From Tritrichomonas musculus (taxonomy: Eukaryota > Parabasalia > Tritrichomonadida > Tritrichomonadidae): a DNA stretch of 28,554 nt. Numbering within the stretch: position 1 is the stretch's first letter; each line of letters opens with the position of its first letter. The stretch covers positions 1-28,554 of the forward strand of contig JAPFFF010000263.1 in the NCBI GenBank assembly GCA_039105265.1, read 5' to 3'. Below the pieces are notes generated by a model. It was not told where the DNA came from and ran no database searches. It saw nothing but the letters and a program-made list of their open reading frames with translations. The position numbers were made by a program, and so were the translations under genes. Positions 24,610-28,554 of the stretch are shown piece after piece.

Positions 24610-27069
24610 TTAATTTTTTTGTCTAATAATCTCTCCATTATTTGATATATATATTATAATCTCATTTTTTACGTTTAAAAACATATTAAATCCAAGTTTA
24701 ATGTGCCTTCCATTTGGAAATGACAGAATTGCGACAGAAGAGCACTCGTAAAATGATCCGTAGTGAAATTCTAGCTCATCACTTAAGAATTCTAATGATG
24801 TAAGATTGACTGATCTGGAAAAACAAAAGCATCCGACAAATCTCAACGAAGCAGGAATGGAGACAATTGACTCCAATTTTTTGCAATCAATGAAAGAAGA
24901 AGAACAGAACTCTTTAAGTGCAGATGTTTCTTCAAATGCAATGGACTTTAAGTTGGAGCAAAAAGCAAATGCGTGCATTCCAATTCTTGATATAAATGAT
25001 GGAATTGTTGCTGTTTCAATATTACGAAGTGCAAAAATGATATCATCTCCACTTAGAAAAGAGTTGTAGAAATTCTTCCTGATGAGCAATCCATCACCGA
25101 ATAATCTGAAATTTTCATTTTTGGGTGAAACTTTAATATCAATTAAATCAACCAATGAAAAGCACCAGCCATCTTCTATAATCTCAAGACTATCAGGTAA
25201 TTCTAAACTCTTCAATGATGAATAAGAAAACGCGTTTTCGCCGATGCTTTTGAGATTTGAATCACTTTTGAAAGACACGGAATTCAATTTGTCACACATT
25301 TGAAAAGAATAAATGCCAATACGAGTAACATTTGATGGTATTAAAGCTTCTTCAATATCTGAATTAGCATAAACTAAAACAACATCATCTTCTAATTTAG
25401 AAATAAGAAATTCATTCTCAAAATATTCATTAAACTTATTGTCAGGCGAAATCTCAAATTGATAAGCGCTATTATGTGACATTGTAAACTTTTCTTTAAG
25501 GCCTTTGACGTTTGCAGGAACAGGTATATTTATTATAGATGTGTAGTTGAAAGCATCATTGTCAATATATTCAATCTCAGCTCCTTCTTGAAATGAAATA
25601 GATGACAAACTTTGACAAGCACCAAATGCGTAATCGCCGATTCTTTTGACATGTTTTGGAATCACTGAAACTTTTTCAAGGTTTGTGCATGAGTCAAAGG
25701 CTTCATCATCGATTATTTCCAATTCGCATTCATTTGATTGATCAAAAGTAATTGATCCTAGAATTTCGCAGTATTGAAATGCTGCCTTTCCGATTCTCTT
25801 CACTTTTTTTGGAATCATTGAAATGTTTGTGAGACTCAAACAATTCGCAAATGAATTGTCACCTATTTCGATCAGTGATGAATCGCTTGTGAATAAAACA
25901 TCATTAAGATCGTAGCAATCTTTAAATGCTTCGTTTGCAATGTGTGTCACAAATGATGGAATCTTCGCATGTGTGATATCACGTCGTGCTAAAATGAGGA
26001 CTTTTTTATCACCGTTCATTTCATCATGATGAATTAGATATGAATTGTCGATGAACATAAAATGGCTATTTTTTGGTGATACAGAAATATTCTTCAATGA
26101 ACTTAAAGAATTACACCATCCATCATCTAAATATTCAAGTGAGGCTGGAATTGATAGATCTTGCAATTTGGATCTTGAAAAAGCATCTTTGCTTATTGCT
26201 TTGATTTTTGTATTTTTGTTGAATGAAATTGATTTCAATTCTTTACAATTTGCAAATGAAAAAGATCCAATTCTTGTCACACATGATGGAATAATTGAAT
26301 CAATAATATTTCTATTAACAAAAAGAAGAATGGTTTCTTCATCATTTTGACCTTTTCTTATCAAATATTTGTTATCGAGGTATTCAAAAAATACGTTTTT
26401 TGGAGACACCTCAATATCGGTTAAATAATCCATATAAGAACACCATCCTTCTTCAAGATACTGTAGTGTTGAAGGAATAGTAAATTTTTTTATCTTCGAA
26501 AATTGAAAGGCTTTTTGGCTGATGCTTCTCAATTTTGAATCATCAGGAAATGAGAGAGAATATAAGCTGGTCGTGTTTTCAAATGAATAGGAAGCTATCT
26601 TAGTAACATATGATGGAATTTCACAATCATTTGTATTACGTGATGCAAAAATCAGGACTTTTTCATTATCATCAGTAGACATAATAACTAATGAGCCATT
26701 AATAAGTTGAAAATATTGATTTTGAGATGAAATATCTATATCAATCAAACTATTTGTGGAACGGCACCATCCTTCCTCAATAAATTTGAGATTTGCAGGA
26801 ATTGAAAAATGGACTATGTTTGAAGCACTGAAAACATTTTTTGCAATCTTCTTAACCTCAGACTTATCTTCAAAAAAAACTGAAGAAATATTTTGGTTAC
26901 TTTGAAAAGCACTTTCGTCTATTTCTATTACAATATATTCTTTTGATTCGTAATAAATAGCTCTTGGGATGAAAACTGAATTTGCTGCAGCCGGTGACTT
27001 AACAACTTTGGCAGTAAAATCATTTTCATTGATTTCAAAAACAACTCCGTTTTGCAAAACTCTTTTCAT
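24610..27069 (-). CDS. BspA-like LRR protein, 819 aa
   Basis: An intact frame from an ATG at 27069 to TAA (followed by A). LRR_5/BspA repeats run through the whole protein (IPSYVTKIASYSFEN, FANCKELKSISF, AFDSCTNLEKVSV and similar). Five copies of a non-LRR spacer interrupt them, each starting at GWC or its equivalent (100, 208, 317, 527 altered to KFT, 634) and running 'L-x-x-I-x-(V/I)-S-P-K-N-x-x-F ... (Y/L)LI ... R-(N/D)-I ... IPS-x-V-T-x-I'. Spacing is 108-109 residues except after the third, where four extra LRRs stretch it to 210. BspA-like proteins are thought to act in adhesion and are hugely expanded in trichomonads. This one has no signal peptide or C-terminal membrane span, so surface location is not supported by the sequence. 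It lies tail-to-tail with the ART-fold gene, 190 bp apart. Confidence 0.9.
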   Translation of the reverse strand: MKRVLQNGVVFEINENDFTAKVVKSPAAANSVFIPRAIYYESKEYIVIEIDESAFQSNQNISSVFFEDKSEVKKIAKNVFSASNIVHFSIPANLKFIEEGWCRSTNSLIDIDISSQNQYFQLINGSLVIMSTDDNEKVLIFASRNTNDCEIPSYVTKIASYSFENTTSLYSLSFPDDSKLRSISQKAFQFSKIKKFTIPSTLQYLEEGWCSYMDYLTDIEVSPKNVFFEYLDNKYLIRKGQNDEETILLFVNRNIIDSIIPSCVTRIGSFSFANCKELKSISFNKNTKIKAISKDAFSRSKLQDLSIPASLEYLDDGWCNSLSSLKNISVSPKNSHFMFIDNSYLIHHDEMNGDKKVLILARRDITHAKIPSFVTHIANEAFKDCYDLNDVLFTSDSSLIEIGDNSFANCLSLTNISMIPKKVKRIGKAAFQYCEILGSITFDQSNECELEIIDDEAFDSCTNLEKVSVIPKHVKRIGDYAFGACQSLSSISFQEGAEIEYIDNDAFNYTSIINIPVPANVKGLKEKFTMSHNSAYQFEISPDNKFNEYFENEFLISKLEDDVVLVYANSDIEEALIPSNVTRIGIYSFQMCDKLNSVSFKSDSNLKSIGENAFSYSSLKSLELPDSLEIIEDGWCFSLVDLIDIKVSPKNENFRLFGDGLLIRKNFYNSFLSGDDIIFALRNIETATIPSFISRIGMHAFAFCSNLKSIAFEETSALKEFCSSSFIDCKKLESIVSIPASLRFVGCFCFSRSVNLTSLEFLSDELEFHYGSFYECSSVAILSFPNGRHIKLGFNMFLNVKNEIIIYISNNGEIIRQKN

Positions 27070-27546
27070 GAAAAAAAAAATTAAACTTCTTTCATTGAAT
27101 TCTAAATTTGAAAAAAAAAAGTTTAATAATTTTAATTTGAAAGTAAATATTGTTCTGCCAAAATAATTGAATGAAAAAAAAAAGTGGTTTAACTTTTAAT
27201 TTCATGTTTACATTATTACTATATCCTACTCTTTTTAGTTTTTTATATATTGTTTATTGTTAACAATACTTTTATTTATCAATTTTTAGAAGAAATAGAA
27301 AATTTCAACAAATCTTTTAATATTTGTCGTAAAAACAAAAAGGAAAATAAATTTTGGTTTTATATTGTCTCATGTGTAACTGGTTATTTGATCAAGAAGT
27401 GCTATATTCAAGAAAAAATAGGAAGAATAGAAAAATTTTTAATTGATAACGAAAACAAACAATTATTCCATAAACCATTCAATTTTTCAATTTCATGAAA
27501 AAAGTTATATTTGAATTTTATGAATGTTTCTGATTTAAAATGTTAT
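27070..27546. other. Intergenic upstream of the BspA-like gene
   Basis: A+T-rich with A-runs at 27067-27078 and 27110-27121. An 82-codon plus frame (27250-27498) has low-complexity composition and no motif, so I do not call it a gene. TCATT on the minus strand at about 27169-27173 is about 100 nt before the LRR start. Confidence 0.5.
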
Positions 27547-27663
27547 TTAAATGATTGATATTTTAATTTTGGCATTTATATCAATATTTCCTTCTTTTAA
27601 ATAAAGATTCGCAAGTGTGTAATAATCAAATTCACATAAATAATGAAACATGTTTTTGAATTT
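27547..27663 (-). pseudogene. Ankyrin/DUF3447 fragment
   Basis: The last 38 codons of this minus-strand frame read FKNMFHYLCEFDYYTLANLY followed by LKEGNIDINAKIK, matching the terminal ankyrin repeat of trichomonad DUF3447 proteins (hydrophobic helix pair, then 'I-D-I-N-A-K'). Upstream of 27663 the frame turns into low-complexity residues that are really the reverse strand of the Sel1 remnant. It is a one-repeat remnant with a natural-looking C-terminus. Confidence 0.45.
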
Positions 27664-27714
27664 CATATTTGCTGGGAAAAAAACAATAATTGTGCGATTC
27701 AGATGCATATCGAT

Positions 27715-28554
27715 AAAGATTGCCAAAATATCTGTTTTCAATGTTATTTTGGAGATTATCAAAATGATCCAAAAGAACAATTCAGTCTTTGAATAATTTT
27801 TTATGAAGAAAAATATATTAAACGTAATATAAGCAAAACAAACTATTATTTTACTTTGGCAGCAAAACAAAATTCTCCATATGCACAGTATAATCTTGCA
27901 TGCTTATATTATGAAGGGAAATATATTGCGCGTAATATTGACAAAGCAATACACTATTTTCAATTAGCTGCAAATCAAAATATTCACCAATCATATTTCT
28001 GTCTCGGAATCATTCATTATTTCGGTGATTATTGTAAAAAAAAATATTAATAAAAGACTTTATTACATAATATTGGCCTCAAAGAATGAAAATAGATTAG
28101 CAAATATTATCCATGGTTTTTTGCTCCATGAAGGTGATATAATTCAAAGATCCAAATGCGAAAAACAATCTTGGAGTGATTTTTAAAAATGGATTTGGTG
28201 ATGAAATTGAGAAAAAATCGAAGAATGTTATTATATATATATTGATGAAGCTATTAGACAATCAAATGATATATTATCAATGTACAATTTAGAGCATCTC
28301 AATATTTATGATAAAACAATCCAGCAAGATCTTGACATATCAATTGATTTATTAATCAGAACATCTGATTTCTTTGGATCATTCCGCTTATTAATCATTG
28401 CCCTTATTAAAAAATATGGATTTGCCCAAGAAACAATTAAAAATATAATCATAAAACATGCTAATGGATCTGAGAATTTAGCATCAAAAATAGTTGAAGT
28501 AATTAATAATATGGAATTGTTAGGACCAGAAAGTTTGGAATTTATAAATGACTT
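27715..28554 (+). pseudogene. Sel1-repeat protein gene, frame-disrupted, running off the right edge
   Basis: From about 27715 one frame reads FQCYFGDYQNDPKEQF, crosses a TGA (27790-27792) and continues with YAQYNLACLYYEGKYIARN and DKAIHYFQLAANQN, textbook Sel1 repeats (A-x-x-x-L-G/A-x-x-Y-x-x-G-x-x-x-x-x-D-x-x-K-A-x-x-Y-(F/Y)-x-x-A-A). The frame ends at 28050 and similar sequence resumes in shifted frames: KNINKRLYYIILASKNENR (to 28186), then DPNAKNNLGVIFKNGFGDE, then DEAIRQSNDILSMYNL and the C-terminal region LALIKKYGF-like (IIALIKKYGFAQETI) to the window end. In trichomonads such repeats often follow an N-terminal kinase; none is seen here. Sel1 proteins are adaptor-type solenoids. At least two shifts and one stop make it a pseudogene, unless some are sequencing errors in homopolymers. 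Confidence 0.7.

Overview
The window looks like nuclear DNA from a trichomonad (Parabasalia), most likely a Tritrichomonas-type genome. The evidence is A+T-rich intergenic DNA full of homopolymer runs, intronless genes, and the families that trichomonads have expanded: BspA-like leucine-rich-repeat (LRR) proteins, DUF3447/ankyrin proteins, Sel1-repeat proteins, TKL-type protein kinases and subtilisins. The genus is inferred from base composition and family content; no species marker gene is present.

Layout. Positions 1-3386 hold little coding DNA: a partial zinc-finger-like frame at the left edge, an exact 69-bp direct repeat, an unrecognised 71-codon frame and a 12-bp/72-bp minisatellite. 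A 345-aa protein on the minus strand (3387-4424) weakly resembles the N-terminal region of Maverick/Polinton-type DNA polymerases. Next come a strong GC-rich stem-loop and a 964-bp non-coding element with 24-bp terminal inverted repeats and a 5-bp target duplication (4899-5862), two unrecognised small genes, and a cluster of host-gene remnants at 8042-9092 (LRR, two protein-kinase pieces, a coiled-coil piece).

Positions 9547-12899 on the minus strand carry a degraded BspA-like gene, a DUF3447/ankyrin gene and, almost touching it in another frame, an LRR domain fused to a Rab/Ras-like GTPase that ends in a CAAX-like box. The last two look like halves of one ankyrin-LRR-GTPase gene. Positions 13615-24419 on the plus strand are the best-preserved part: a hemolysin III/PAQR membrane protein, a tandem pseudokinase-kinase protein, a large type I membrane subtilisin with an EGF-like module and an abrupt internal shift to high G+C, a tRNA-Gln(CTG), and a small protein with two PARP-like folds in tandem. 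An intact 819-aa BspA-like protein follows on the minus strand (24610-27069). The right edge holds an ankyrin fragment and a broken Sel1-repeat gene that runs off the window.

The genes do not form an operon or pathway. They are single-gene units typical of trichomonad surface biology (subtilisin, BspA proteins, PAQR) and signalling (kinases, GTPase, ART fold). Four plus-strand starts have a TCAYW Initiator-like motif 32-39 nt upstream. The most notable proteins are the LRR-GTPase(-ankyrin) fusion, the duplicated helical-domain/kinase protein whose first kinase is dead, and the tandem ART-fold protein; the most notable DNA features are the inverted-repeat element and the base-composition switch inside the subtilisin.
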